Shown here one piece after another: positions 1-7,155 of a stretch of DNA of 8,361 nucleotides. Position numbers and translations under genes: made by a program. The stretch is from contig CAYMWP010000172.1 of NCBI GenBank assembly GCA_964393895.1, forward strand, positions 1 through 8,361, given 5' to 3'. Under the pieces are notes generated by a model. That model searched no databases. It was given only the letters and a program-made list of their open reading frames with translations, and was not told where the DNA came from. Numbering within the stretch: position 1 is the first letter of the stretch; the number at the start of each line of letters is the position of its first letter. The stretch comes from B4-G1 sp964393895 (lineage in GTDB: Bacteria > Chloroflexota > Anaerolineae > B4-G1).

Positions 1-24
1 TCAAGATACGAAATCTAACATTGT

Positions 25-164
25 CGAGCTACTCAGCCTGGCACGCGCTCAGACCTCCGAGGTCTTGCAAAACCCGTTCAGGCGTGAAATCCCGGCCTTT
101 TTCGACGGTCGCAGTGAGCAGAATGCCTGTCGCAGACCTCGGAGGTCTTGACCTGAGTAGTAAC
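25..164 (+). mobile_element. MITE-like 140-bp element, copy 1
   Basis: From base 29 to base 165 this stretch matches bases 6849-6985 with only two substitutions (C55 versus A6875, A117 versus G6937), and bases 31-81 are identical to 8311-8361. The right terminus CTGAGTAGTAAC (153-164) is intact. The left terminus is altered: CGAGCTACTCAG replaces the GTAACTACTCAG seen in copy 2. Two 15-bp palindromes, AGACCTC-C-GAGGTCT (51-65) and AGACCTC-G-GAGGTCT (134-148), sit just inside the ends. It has no coding capacity. The right flank (GTCGCCTA) is not clearly duplicated on the left, so the left junction may be decayed or recombined. It lies beyond the 3' end of the minus-strand gene cluster. Confidence 0.85.
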
Positions 165-181
165 GTCGCCTACAAAGCAGC

Positions 182-200
182 GGGGGATAAATCCCCCTTT
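182..200 (+). terminator. Short perfect stem-loop with T-tract, possible weak terminator
   Basis: GGGGGAT (182-188) and ATCCCCC (191-197) form a perfect 7-bp stem around an AA loop, followed by TTT on the plus strand. The stem is strong but the T-tract is only three bases. No plus-strand gene ends immediately upstream, so its role as a terminator is uncertain. On the minus strand it is preceded by AAA and has no U-tract after it. Confidence 0.3.
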
Positions 201-231
201 CCGCGAAAAACAGCCCTTTTCTTGCTGCATT

Positions 232-262
232 GCAGGATAAGCCCGATTTTATCGGGCCCTGC
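232..262. other. Bulged stem-loop
   Basis: GCCCGAT (241-247) pairs perfectly with ATCGGGC (251-257) around a TTT loop. Beyond a four-base ATAA bulge on one side, GCAGG (232-236) pairs with CCTGC (258-262), giving 12 base pairs in total. No poly-U tract follows on either strand. It lies downstream of the glycosyltransferase gene on the minus strand and could protect or end that transcript. Confidence 0.45.
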
Positions 263-268
263 TCTGTA

Positions 269-289
269 GCACGGGCACTTTGCCCGTGC
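269..289. other. Strong 9-bp stem-loop
   Basis: GCACGGGCA (269-277) and TGCCCGTGC (281-289) are perfect reverse complements around a three-base CTT loop. This is the strongest simple hairpin in the 3' region of the minus-strand cluster, 187 bp past the glycosyltransferase stop codon. There is no U-tract, so if it ends transcription it would do so in a Rho-dependent or otherwise non-canonical way. Confidence 0.5.
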
Positions 290-402
290 GGGCCGCTTGT
301 TTAAAGCCGCACCGGCCCGAAAGAGCCGGCGCTGGATTGCTTCCTAATCCGGTAGCGCCCGTTTTGAGTGCCAGCACCGCCTGTTTTACGGCGGCGCGGC
401 CC
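290..402. other. Multi-branched inverted-repeat region, no gene seen
   Basis: The outer segments GGGCCGC (290-296) and GCGGCCC (396-402) are perfect complements. Between them lie three further inverted repeats: CCGGC/GCCGG (312-316 and 325-329), GGCGCTGGATT with AATCC-ggt-AGCGCC (328-338 and 346-359), and CCGCC/GGCGG (377-381 and 390-394). The first two share two bases, so they cannot both form fully. I do not recognise a known RNA family. A minus-strand reading frame over 249-467 exists but has no ribosome binding site and appears to be a by-product of these GC-rich repeats. This may be a structured RNA, a decayed repeat unit, or chance pairing in GC-rich DNA. Confidence 0.35.
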
Positions 403-475
403 AAACCAGCCTGAGCAGCAGTTACCGGGTGCATTCCGTTTCGGTTGGAGGTAGTCGCGTTTCCCATACCACGTG

Positions 476-1648
476 CTATGGCTCATCGAAATTCCCTGCC
501 CGCTGGCGCGCCCGCTCTTCCACCAGCCGCTCGTAGTGGGCGAGCAGCGTGGCCGAGGTGCGGCGGATGTCGTATTGACTGCACAACTCGCGCGCGCCGG
601 CCGTCAGGCGGGCTCGCAGGTCTGGCTCCGTCGCCAGGCGGCGCATCAGGGCCGCAAATGTGTCCCGGTCCTCGGGGCTGAGCAACCCGTTGACGCCATC
701 CACGATCGTATCTTCGATCCCGGGAGAGGGAATGCCCAGCACCGGCAGCCCGGCGGCCATCGCCTCCAGCACGGCCAGTGGGTGCGATTCGCTCACCGAG
801 GGAAAAGCTAGAAAATCACCCAGCGCCAGCCAGTTGGGCATCTCTGCGTAGGGCACCTCGCCGACCAGGTGAAAGCGCGAAGCCAGCCCCAGCAGTTGCG
901 CCGTTTCCCGAAGGTGTTCTTCATCCGGCCCTTCGCCGATGATGACCAGGTGCAGGGCGGGCGCTGCGTCGGAGATGCGGGCAAAAGCGTGCAACAGGAA
1001 AGATAGGTTTTTCTCCGGCCCCACTCGTCCCACCATGACCGCCGCTACAGCATCGTCGGGAAGCCCGGCGTCGCGCTTTGAGAGCGGCGCGGGCGGGCGC
1101 TGAAAGCGCGCCACGTCCACCCCGTTGGGGATGACCTCGATGCGGCAGGTCACGCCCAATTTCCGCAACACCTCCTTTATTCCCCGTGAAGGAACGACGA
1201 CCAGGTCGCAGCTCTCGGTAAAATCGGGCAAGTAGGCCTCCAGAAAGACCCACGAGAGTTCCTCTGGAAGGAATGGGATATAGTAACTGGCTTGCAGGTG
1301 ATAGCGCGTGTGGTTGGTGTAGACGACGGGGATGTCGTACCGTTTGCCAATACTCACCGCCTGCCGCCCGCTGATGAACGGGTGGTGCACGTGCAGTATG
1401 TCCATCGTCTTGATCTTTTTCCGGGCGCGACGGGAGAAGCGAAAGCTGAGGTGGTAGCCCGTGCCGGAGAGAGGAATGGCCGGGGAGCGAATCACGTACA
1501 ACTCGTCGTCCTCGTAATCCTCTTCTCCAAGAGTAAAGACGAAAACCTTGTGCCCCCAGGATTCCAGCGTGTGCTTGTGGAGATGGATAAAGTTGGTCAC
1601 TCCATTAAAGATCGGCCTGTATACCTCAGTCAATTGGCCTATGCGCAT
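476..1648 (-). CDS. GT4-family glycosyltransferase (GT-B fold)
   Basis: This 390-residue enzyme should transfer a sugar from a nucleotide-sugar donor to an acceptor on the cytoplasmic side of the membrane. The N-terminal Rossmann half shows the acceptor-side motif FNGVTNF (14-20), HVHHPF (86-91) and the segment YTNHTRYH (110-117). The last resembles the acceptor region of diacylglycerol alpha-glucosyltransferases. The C-terminal half has IPNGVD (173-178), GRVGPEKN (207-214, with the donor-binding Arg208 and Lys213) and the retaining GT4 E-x7-E pair at Glu287 and Glu295. No signal peptide or membrane segment is visible. The ATG start is supported by GAGGAGG 10 bases upstream, inside the end of nth, and the two genes overlap by 10 bp. 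Length is normal for the family. A glycolipid acceptor is a family-based inference; another acceptor such as a polyprenyl or cell-wall glycan is possible. Confidence 0.93.
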   Translation of the reverse strand: MRIGQLTEVYRPIFNGVTNFIHLHKHTLESWGHKVFVFTLGEEDYEDDELYVIRSPAIPLSGTGYHLSFRFSRRARKKIKTMDILHVHHPFISGRQAVSIGKRYDIPVVYTNHTRYHLQASYYIPFLPEELSWVFLEAYLPDFTESCDLVVVPSRGIKEVLRKLGVTCRIEVIPNGVDVARFQRPPAPLSKRDAGLPDDAVAAVMVGRVGPEKNLSFLLHAFARISDAAPALHLVIIGEGPDEEHLRETAQLLGLASRFHLVGEVPYAEMPNWLALGDFLAFPSVSESHPLAVLEAMAAGLPVLGIPSPGIEDTIVDGVNGLLSPEDRDTFAALMRRLATEPDLRARLTAGARELCSQYDIRRTSATLLAHYERLVEERARQRAGNFDEP

Positions 1649-2328
1649 TGTGCGCGCGCCTCCTCGCCCAATCGGGCGCTAGATGTGCAATAATCGCAGT
1701 GGCTTTGTAGAGCGCAGCGAGCACACGCGGGGTTACGAGCGTGGCAGACGGCGCGCCCGTGTTCGATGAGGTTGAGATGGAAGGAATAGTAAATTTCAGA
1801 AGGGACGAGGGCCTCCAATAGCGTGTGAGCTTTCTCGCGGCTGCTCTTTTCCGGGATCAGGCCCAGCCGGAGCGTGACGCGGTGGACGTGGGTGTCCACC
1901 GGGAAGGCCGGCCGCCCCAGCGCGAACAGCAGCAGGATGGCGGCCGTCTTGGGGCCGACGCCGGGAATATCCAGCAGCCAGGCCCGCGCCTCATCCAGCT
2001 CCATCTCGCCGAGAAAATCCAACTCGATCTTCCCTCGCTCCTCCGTGATGCGGCGCAGCGCCCCTTGGATGCGAGGCGCTTTGGTCGGACCCAGCCCGGC
2101 CGGCCGGATCGCCTCCACCAGCGCTTCTTCCTCCGCGTCCCGCACCTCCTCCCAGGTGGGAAAACGCTCCCGCAGTCGCTCGAAGGCCAGGTCGCGGTTG
2201 ACGTCGTTGGTGTTCTGCGAGAGGATGGTGTTGACCAGCGTTCCGACCGGGTCGCTGGGCTGCCAGGGATGGTCGCCGTACTCGGTCAGGAGCAGATTGT
2301 GGATGTGGAGGGTAGTCTCGGGTTTCAT
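1639..2328 (-). CDS. nth: Endonuclease III, DNA glycosylase/AP lyase
   Basis: This 229-residue base-excision-repair enzyme removes oxidised pyrimidines and nicks the resulting abasic site. The helix-hairpin-helix reads LLDIPGVGPKTA (118-129), with catalytic Lys127 and catalytic Asp145 in FPVDTHVHR. The C-terminal iron-sulfur loop has the classic Cys-x6-Cys-x2-Cys-x5-Cys spacing at Cys195, 202, 205 and 211. The motif ILSQNTND (35-42) replaces the LSAQATD of E. coli Nth, so a close paralogue of broader helix-hairpin-helix type is possible, but the catalytic Lys and Asp favour a bifunctional glycosylase. It is slightly longer than the E. coli protein (211 residues) because of a short C-terminal extension. 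The start lacks a clear Shine-Dalgarno sequence, though the N-terminal length before ILSQNT matches the family. A 33-bp palindrome ends 16 bases before the ATG. Confidence 0.93.
   Translation of the reverse strand: MKPETTLHIHNLLLTEYGDHPWQPSDPVGTLVNTILSQNTNDVNRDLAFERLRERFPTWEEVRDAEEEALVEAIRPAGLGPTKAPRIQGALRRITEERGKIELDFLGEMELDEARAWLLDIPGVGPKTAAILLLFALGRPAFPVDTHVHRVTLRLGLIPEKSSREKAHTLLEALVPSEIYYSFHLNLIEHGRAVCHARNPACARCALQSHCDYCTSSARLGEEARAQCA
1659..1665 (-). promoter_or_regulatory. Ribosome binding site for the glycosyltransferase
   Basis: The minus strand reads GAGGAGG here, with 10 bases before the ATG at 1648. The site lies within the last codons of nth. This supports translation of the glycosyltransferase from the nth transcript and confirms the overlapping start. 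Confidence 0.7.
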
Positions 2329-2344
2329 AGTTTCGGTCTAGCCC

Positions 2345-2377
2345 AGAAACCAGGTTTTTGTCAAAAACCTGGTTTCT
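2345..2377. repeat. Perfect 33-bp palindrome between the STAND-TPR gene and nth
   Basis: AGAAACCAGGTTTTT (2345-2359) and AAAAACCTGGTTTCT (2363-2377) are perfect 15-bp reverse complements around GTC. It occupies the 78-bp gap between the STAND-TPR stop and the nth start. No U-tract follows on the minus strand (GGGCTAG comes next), so it is not a textbook terminator. The right-arm sequence AAAAACCTGGTTT recurs at 7137-7149, which suggests a dispersed family. It could still attenuate transcription or affect access to the nth start, which has no visible ribosome binding site. Confidence 0.85.
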
Positions 2378-2406
2378 CATTCACCAGCGCCCGGAAGCGT
2401 GGGGCG

Positions 2407-5343
2407 TCACAATTCATCCTCGGCGGCCTCTCGCAGGAGGGCTATCATCTTGTCCAGGCCGGCGGGCGGATCTGGCACCTCGGCCAACAGGTCGTAAATG
2501 TAGAAGTTAATCGTGTCGCCGGGGAGCCGTTGGGCCAGAGCGTCCTGCAGGGTAGCGAGGGCCTCGTCGGAGCGGCCCAGCCCCAGCAGGGCGCGGGCTT
2601 TGTTCTCCAGCAGGCCGGCCGGGGTCTGAAGCTTGCGCTGCCAGGCGGTGTCCCAGATGGCGAGCGCCCGCCGGAAGTGGCGCGCTGCTCTCTCGTCCTC
2701 TCCCTGATGGCGGGTGATGGTCCCCAGGCAGACCTCGGCGCTGAGTGCGTCGTCGGGCGAGAGGCGCACGCGATCCTGGAACTCGCTCTGGGCTTTCTCC
2801 AGCCGTCCCAGTTGCAGGTAGCAATTGCCCAGGTTGTTGTGGGGATGGGCATAGTCGGGGTCGAGCGCGATGGCGCGCCGGTAGGCCGCGATCGCCTCGT
2901 CGTGGCGGCCCAGGTCGCCGTAGACGTTGCCCAAGTTGTTGTGATAGCCAGCATCCTTGGGGTCGAGCTCGATGGCCCGCTCGAAGGCCGCGATGGCCTC
3001 CTCGTGGCGGCCCTGCTGATAGTAGACGTTGCCCAGGCCGTTGTGGGGGTAGGCGAACTCGGGGTCGAGCTCGATGGCCCGCCGGTAGGCCGCGATCGCC
3101 TCCTCGTGGCGGCCCTGCTGATAGTAGACGTTGCCCAGGCCGTTGAAGCGCGTAGCACGGGGTTCTCGTTGAATCGCTTCCTGGTGGGCGACAAGGGCTT
3201 CATCGTAACGCCTAAAATCATCTAACGCCACACCCAGATTGTAATGTGCGCTTCCACTCTCATCAAATAGTTCAACCGCGGCCTGTGCTGCCTCCAATCC
3301 TTCTCGAGATTGTACCGAGGTTGAAGCTCCTTTCGGCCAGATGAACTTGCCGCTCAACTCGTAGAACGCCTCCCCCAACTGCCGCCGGAGGGCCTGGCCT
3401 TCCTGCGGCAAGTAGCGCTTGGCCTCCTGCAGGGCCGCCAACGCCTCGTCGTACCGCTCGCGGCGGTGCAACAGTTTACCCTGCCGCAGGTGGAGGATGG
3501 CGCGCCGCTCCTGGTTGTGCGCGTCGTCAGCGGGCGCGAGGCGCTCAACCCAACGCATCAGTGCAGTCAGCATCTCCTGCTCATCCCCGGCGTCCGGGCT
3601 CGAAAGCGCTAACAACCCCCGCCCGCCCAGGCCGGCCCGCAGCATCTTGAGCCGCCGCTTGCCATCCCGGCCCAGCGCCGGCTCGAACGTCTCCAGCACC
3701 TCGATCAAGCCCCGGCACAGGTCCCGCTCGTAGCCCAGCCCCTCCACGAAGCGGGGGATGATCTCGTCCCAGGCCGCGTACTCGTCCCGCCACAGCAGCC
3801 AGTGGGCCAGATCGAGCGTGGCCTCGGCCCAGTCCTCGCTCGCGCAGCGCTCCTCCAGCAGCGGGTGGTAGCGCTTGATCCGCTCGCTCCGCTCCCGGAC
3901 CGCCCCGGCCGCCCTTTGGGCCAGGTCGCCCACGGCGGCGGCGCGGGCCGCGGTGGTCAGCAGGTGCTCGCGGATAAAGGCTCCGCTGGCCTCGTGCAGC
4001 CGCGCCCCGCCGGTCAATTGCACCGCGGAGTAACGGCGGGCCAGCTCGTCCAGCCGCGCCTCCAGGTCGAAGCGCTCCTCCGGCCCCAGTCCGGATGGGC
4101 GCAGCGCGGCCCGCAGCGCCTCCGCGTCCGGGCGGCGCTGCATGGCCAGGAAGTAGAGCGCGCGCCGGTCGGCCGGGTCGTCGCAGTGGATCAGCACCCG
4201 CTCCGTCATCAGCCGCACGATCTCCTCGCGCGGGGCGCGGTCGGGGACGCCCGCGGTGATGGCCGGGAGCGGTTGCCCCTGCGCCCACAGGTCGGCCGCC
4301 GCCTGCACCGCCAGCGGCACGCCCAGCGTGGCGCGGTGGATGGCCTCCGCCTCCTGGCGCGTGGTCTCCCGCTCCGGGGCGCGGTCGTGCAGATAGGCCA
4401 GTACGTAGTCAATGGCCAGCTCCCGCACGTCCCAATCGGTCAGGCGGCGCGGGAACTGGGCGCTGTAGCCCACAAAGCGGTCGGCGGGGCGGCTGGGGGC
4501 CAGGTTGGGCCGCCCGGCGACCACCCACACCACGCGCGGGCCGGCGCGCTCGATCACCACGCGCAGCCAGGGATCGGCGCGCTCCACGATCTCGTAGGTA
4601 TCCAGCAGGAGCAGCAGCGGCCTGGCGTCGCTCACCCGCTTCAACCCGGCGGCCAGGGCGCGGGCCAGGGTCTCGTTGGGCCGGCGGAAGGCGTCGTAGT
4701 GATCGGAGTCGAGCCGGGCGCGGAGGAACTCCTCGGCCCGCTGGCGCAGGTAGGCCGCCTGCTCGGCCCCCACCTGGATACCCGCGCTCAGGAACGTCCT
4801 CGTCAGCGCCTCGCCGGTGTCACCGATCTCCGGCTGGCTCAGGCGTACCACTTTGGCGAGCGCCGTTGCGCCCAGGTCGCGCATCTCCGCGTAGCGGCCT
4901 TCTCCGGTCTCCCGGTCCAATTCCCGATTCACTTGCTGCTCGGCCTGTTGGCGGCGCTCGACCGCCTGTTGATAATCGCCCAAGTGACGCCTCCAGCCCT
5001 CGTCCACGCCGGCGCGGTGGATGACGTCAAAGACCGTCTCCGCCCGGATGGCCTCGCGCCCCACCTGGAGCGCCGGGTTGTTGTTCCGTTTCAGCTCCCA
5101 ATCTACCAGCAGGACGTGGAATGCGCTCTCGAAGGGGGCCTCCCACGCGGCGATGTCGCGAAAGCGGCGGGTCAGCTTCGATTTGCCGATGCCCCCCTCG
5201 CCGTGGAGCAGGAAGATGAAAGGCGGCGCGTCGTCGTCCTGCGGCGCCATCACGGCCCGCAGCGCCTCGCGGAAACGCTCCTGTTCGTCAATGCGGCCCA
5301 GGAAAAGCTCGCCGTCGACGGTGATGCGTGCTTCCGTGGTCAT
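2407..5343 (-). CDS. STAND-type P-loop NTPase with C-terminal TPR domain
   Basis: The 978-residue protein is a soluble signal-transduction-type ATPase of unknown output. The N-terminal NTPase begins with FLGRIDEQERF (14-24), then a P-loop GEGGIGKS (48-55, Lys54). The Walker B strand is LLLLLDTYE (243-251, Asp248), a sensor-like strand WVVAGR follows (273-278), and GVPLA (341-345) is the GxP motif typical of NACHT/NB-ARC-like STAND ATPases. The stretch between Walker A and B is about 190 residues, with a charged, probably coiled-coil segment around 123-155. Residues 380-600 are helical with no recognised domain. One TPR-like unit lies near 617-650, five consecutive 34-residue TPRs span about 695-864, and two degenerate units follow near 868-941. 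No N-terminal effector domain (nuclease, TIR, protease) precedes the ATPase. GGAGG six bases before the ATG supports the start. The gap to cysS is only 45 bp. Possible roles are a scaffold, a regulator or a defence-related sensor; the sequence does not decide. Confidence 0.85.
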   Translation of the reverse strand: MTTEARITVDGELFLGRIDEQERFREALRAVMAPQDDDAPPFIFLLHGEGGIGKSKLTRRFRDIAAWEAPFESAFHVLLVDWELKRNNNPALQVGREAIRAETVFDVIHRAGVDEGWRRHLGDYQQAVERRQQAEQQVNRELDRETGEGRYAEMRDLGATALAKVVRLSQPEIGDTGEALTRTFLSAGIQVGAEQAAYLRQRAEEFLRARLDSDHYDAFRRPNETLARALAAGLKRVSDARPLLLLLDTYEIVERADPWLRVVIERAGPRVVWVVAGRPNLAPSRPADRFVGYSAQFPRRLTDWDVRELAIDYVLAYLHDRAPERETTRQEAEAIHRATLGVPLAVQAAADLWAQGQPLPAITAGVPDRAPREEIVRLMTERVLIHCDDPADRRALYFLAMQRRPDAEALRAALRPSGLGPEERFDLEARLDELARRYSAVQLTGGARLHEASGAFIREHLLTTAARAAAVGDLAQRAAGAVRERSERIKRYHPLLEERCASEDWAEATLDLAHWLLWRDEYAAWDEIIPRFVEGLGYERDLCRGLIEVLETFEPALGRDGKRRLKMLRAGLGGRGLLALSSPDAGDEQEMLTALMRWVERLAPADDAHNQERRAILHLRQGKLLHRRERYDEALAALQEAKRYLPQEGQALRRQLGEAFYELSGKFIWPKGASTSVQSREGLEAAQAAVELFDESGSAHYNLGVALDDFRRYDEALVAHQEAIQREPRATRFNGLGNVYYQQGRHEEAIAAYRRAIELDPEFAYPHNGLGNVYYQQGRHEEAIAAFERAIELDPKDAGYHNNLGNVYGDLGRHDEAIAAYRRAIALDPDYAHPHNNLGNCYLQLGRLEKAQSEFQDRVRLSPDDALSAEVCLGTITRHQGEDERAARHFRRALAIWDTAWQRKLQTPAGLLENKARALLGLGRSDEALATLQDALAQRLPGDTINFYIYDLLAEVPDPPAGLDKMIALLREAAEDEL
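2752..3159 (-). repeat. 102-bp tandem repeats encoding consecutive TPRs
   Basis: Four successive 102-bp units encode TPR residues 729-864. Bases 2991-3043 and 3093-3145 agree at 52 of 53 positions, and 2959-2980 is identical to 3061-3082 (22 of 22). Both are offset by exactly 102 bp. The unit near 2857-2958 is less similar and the outermost one is diverged. This points to recent in-frame duplication of one TPR, and such an array can expand or contract. Confidence 0.85.
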
Positions 5344-5388
5344 TGTGCACCTCCCAACCAGCGCCGTTCAGCCATCAGACGTCGGACA

Positions 5389-6780
<1,392 letters not shown>

Positions 6781-6786
6781 TCTCTG

Positions 6787-6792
6787 ACCTCC
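6787..6792 (-). promoter_or_regulatory. Ribosome binding site that fixes the TTG start of cysS
   Basis: The minus strand reads GGAGGT, a full anti-Shine-Dalgarno match, six bases before TTG at 6780. No ATG lies at a suitable distance, so TTG is the initiation codon. Confidence 0.75.
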
Positions 6793-6807
6793 AATTCTTT
6801 AGGGCGC

Positions 6808-6836
6808 ATTATAACACAGTCCGGCGATTGAAAAAA
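6808..6836 (-). promoter_or_regulatory. Candidate extended -10 promoter for cysS and its cluster
   Basis: On the minus strand, 6816 to 6808 reads TG-T-TATAAT, a perfect extended -10 element. The -35 position (around 6831-6836) is only T-rich (TTTTTT), as is common when an extended -10 is present. Transcription would begin near 6801, giving a leader of about 20 bases that contains the cysS ribosome binding site. The miniature element copy 2 and its duplicated target begin immediately upstream. Confidence 0.6.
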
Positions 6837-6844
6837 GCCAACTC
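6837..6844. repeat. Left 8-bp target-site duplication of element copy 2
   Basis: GCCAACTC here is repeated exactly at 6985-6992, immediately outside both ends of the 140-bp element. Confidence 0.8.
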
Positions 6845-6984
6845 GTAACTACTCAGCCTGGCACGCGCTCAGACATCCGAGGTCTTGCAAAACCCGTTCA
6901 GGCGTGAAATCCCGGCCTTTTTCGACGGTCGCAGTGGGCAGAATGCCTGTCGCAGACCTCGGAGGTCTTGACCTGAGTAGTAAC
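6845..6984 (+). mobile_element. MITE-like 140-bp element, copy 2, with target duplication
   Basis: This is the best-preserved copy. It begins GTAACTACTCAG (6845-6856) and ends CTGAGTAGTAAC (6973-6984), terminal inverted repeats matching at 11 of 12 positions. It is bracketed by a perfect 8-bp direct repeat. The left subterminal palindrome carries a substitution (A6875), so one arm is no longer perfect, while the right one is intact. It encodes no protein. GTAA-type ends with 8-bp duplications are known for the IS66 family, so mobilisation by an IS66-type transposase encoded elsewhere is an inference. It sits between the cysS promoter and the plus-strand promoter, in the divergent intergenic region. 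Confidence 0.88.
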
Positions 6985-6992
6985 GCCAACTC
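6985..6992. repeat. Right 8-bp target-site duplication of element copy 2
   Basis: GCCAACTC is an exact duplicate of 6837-6844. Removing one duplicate and the element predicts an empty site reading AAAAAA-GCCAACTC-TTCAG. Confidence 0.8.
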
Positions 6993-7056
6993 TTCAGTAC
7001 CTGCTCCTCCACTGGCCTGGACTGTCAAATCCGTGCCAGCGGCCGGGTAATTCCTT

Positions 7057-7083
7057 TTGGGAATAAAAGTTGTGAGGTATAAT
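7057..7083 (+). promoter_or_regulatory. Candidate promoter toward the methyltransferase
   Basis: A perfect TATAAT lies at 7078-7083. Upstream, TTGGGA (7057-7062) matches four of six -35 bases but with a short 15-base spacer; TTTTGG (7055-7060) gives 17 bases with a worse match. If used, the transcript would start near 7090 and carry a leader of about 270 bases before the methyltransferase ATG. Confidence 0.45.
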
Positions 7084-7091
7084 AGACTTTT

Positions 7092-7155
7092 CTGAAAAAA
7101 GGTGTTGGTTTGTTCGTCGGTGGGGATAAAATGCCCAAAAACCTGGTTTTTTCAG
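7092..7155. repeat. AT-rich inverted repeat in the methyltransferase leader
   Basis: CTGAAAAAA (7092-7100) and TTTTTTCAG (7147-7155) are perfect 9-bp complements 46 bases apart. The right arm overlaps AAAAACC-T-GGTTTTT (7137-7151), which shares AAAAACCTGGTTT with the 2345-2377 palindrome. It looks like a decayed member of that repeat. The remaining bases to 7359 hold no gene I can support. Confidence 0.45.

Noticed and set aside
25..164. CRISPR array or phage attachment sites
   Set aside because: The repeats are 140 bp, thousands of bases apart, and have terminal inverted repeats with a target duplication in copy 2. There is no spacer structure, and no integrase gene or tRNA is present.
249..467. 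72-residue minus-strand reading frame eight bases after the glycosyltransferase stop
   Set aside because: It has no Shine-Dalgarno sequence, a low-complexity Ala/Gly-rich product, and lies over a run of hairpins that explain its composition.
1825..3225. 466-residue plus-strand frame antisense to nth and the TPR region
   Set aside because: Its repeats are the antisense image of the TPR repeats, and it overlaps nth, which has a full set of catalytic residues.
2407..5343. Known antiviral Avs-type defence protein
   Set aside because: The ATPase-TPR layout is similar, but no effector domain, diagnostic Avs motif or defence neighbour is visible.
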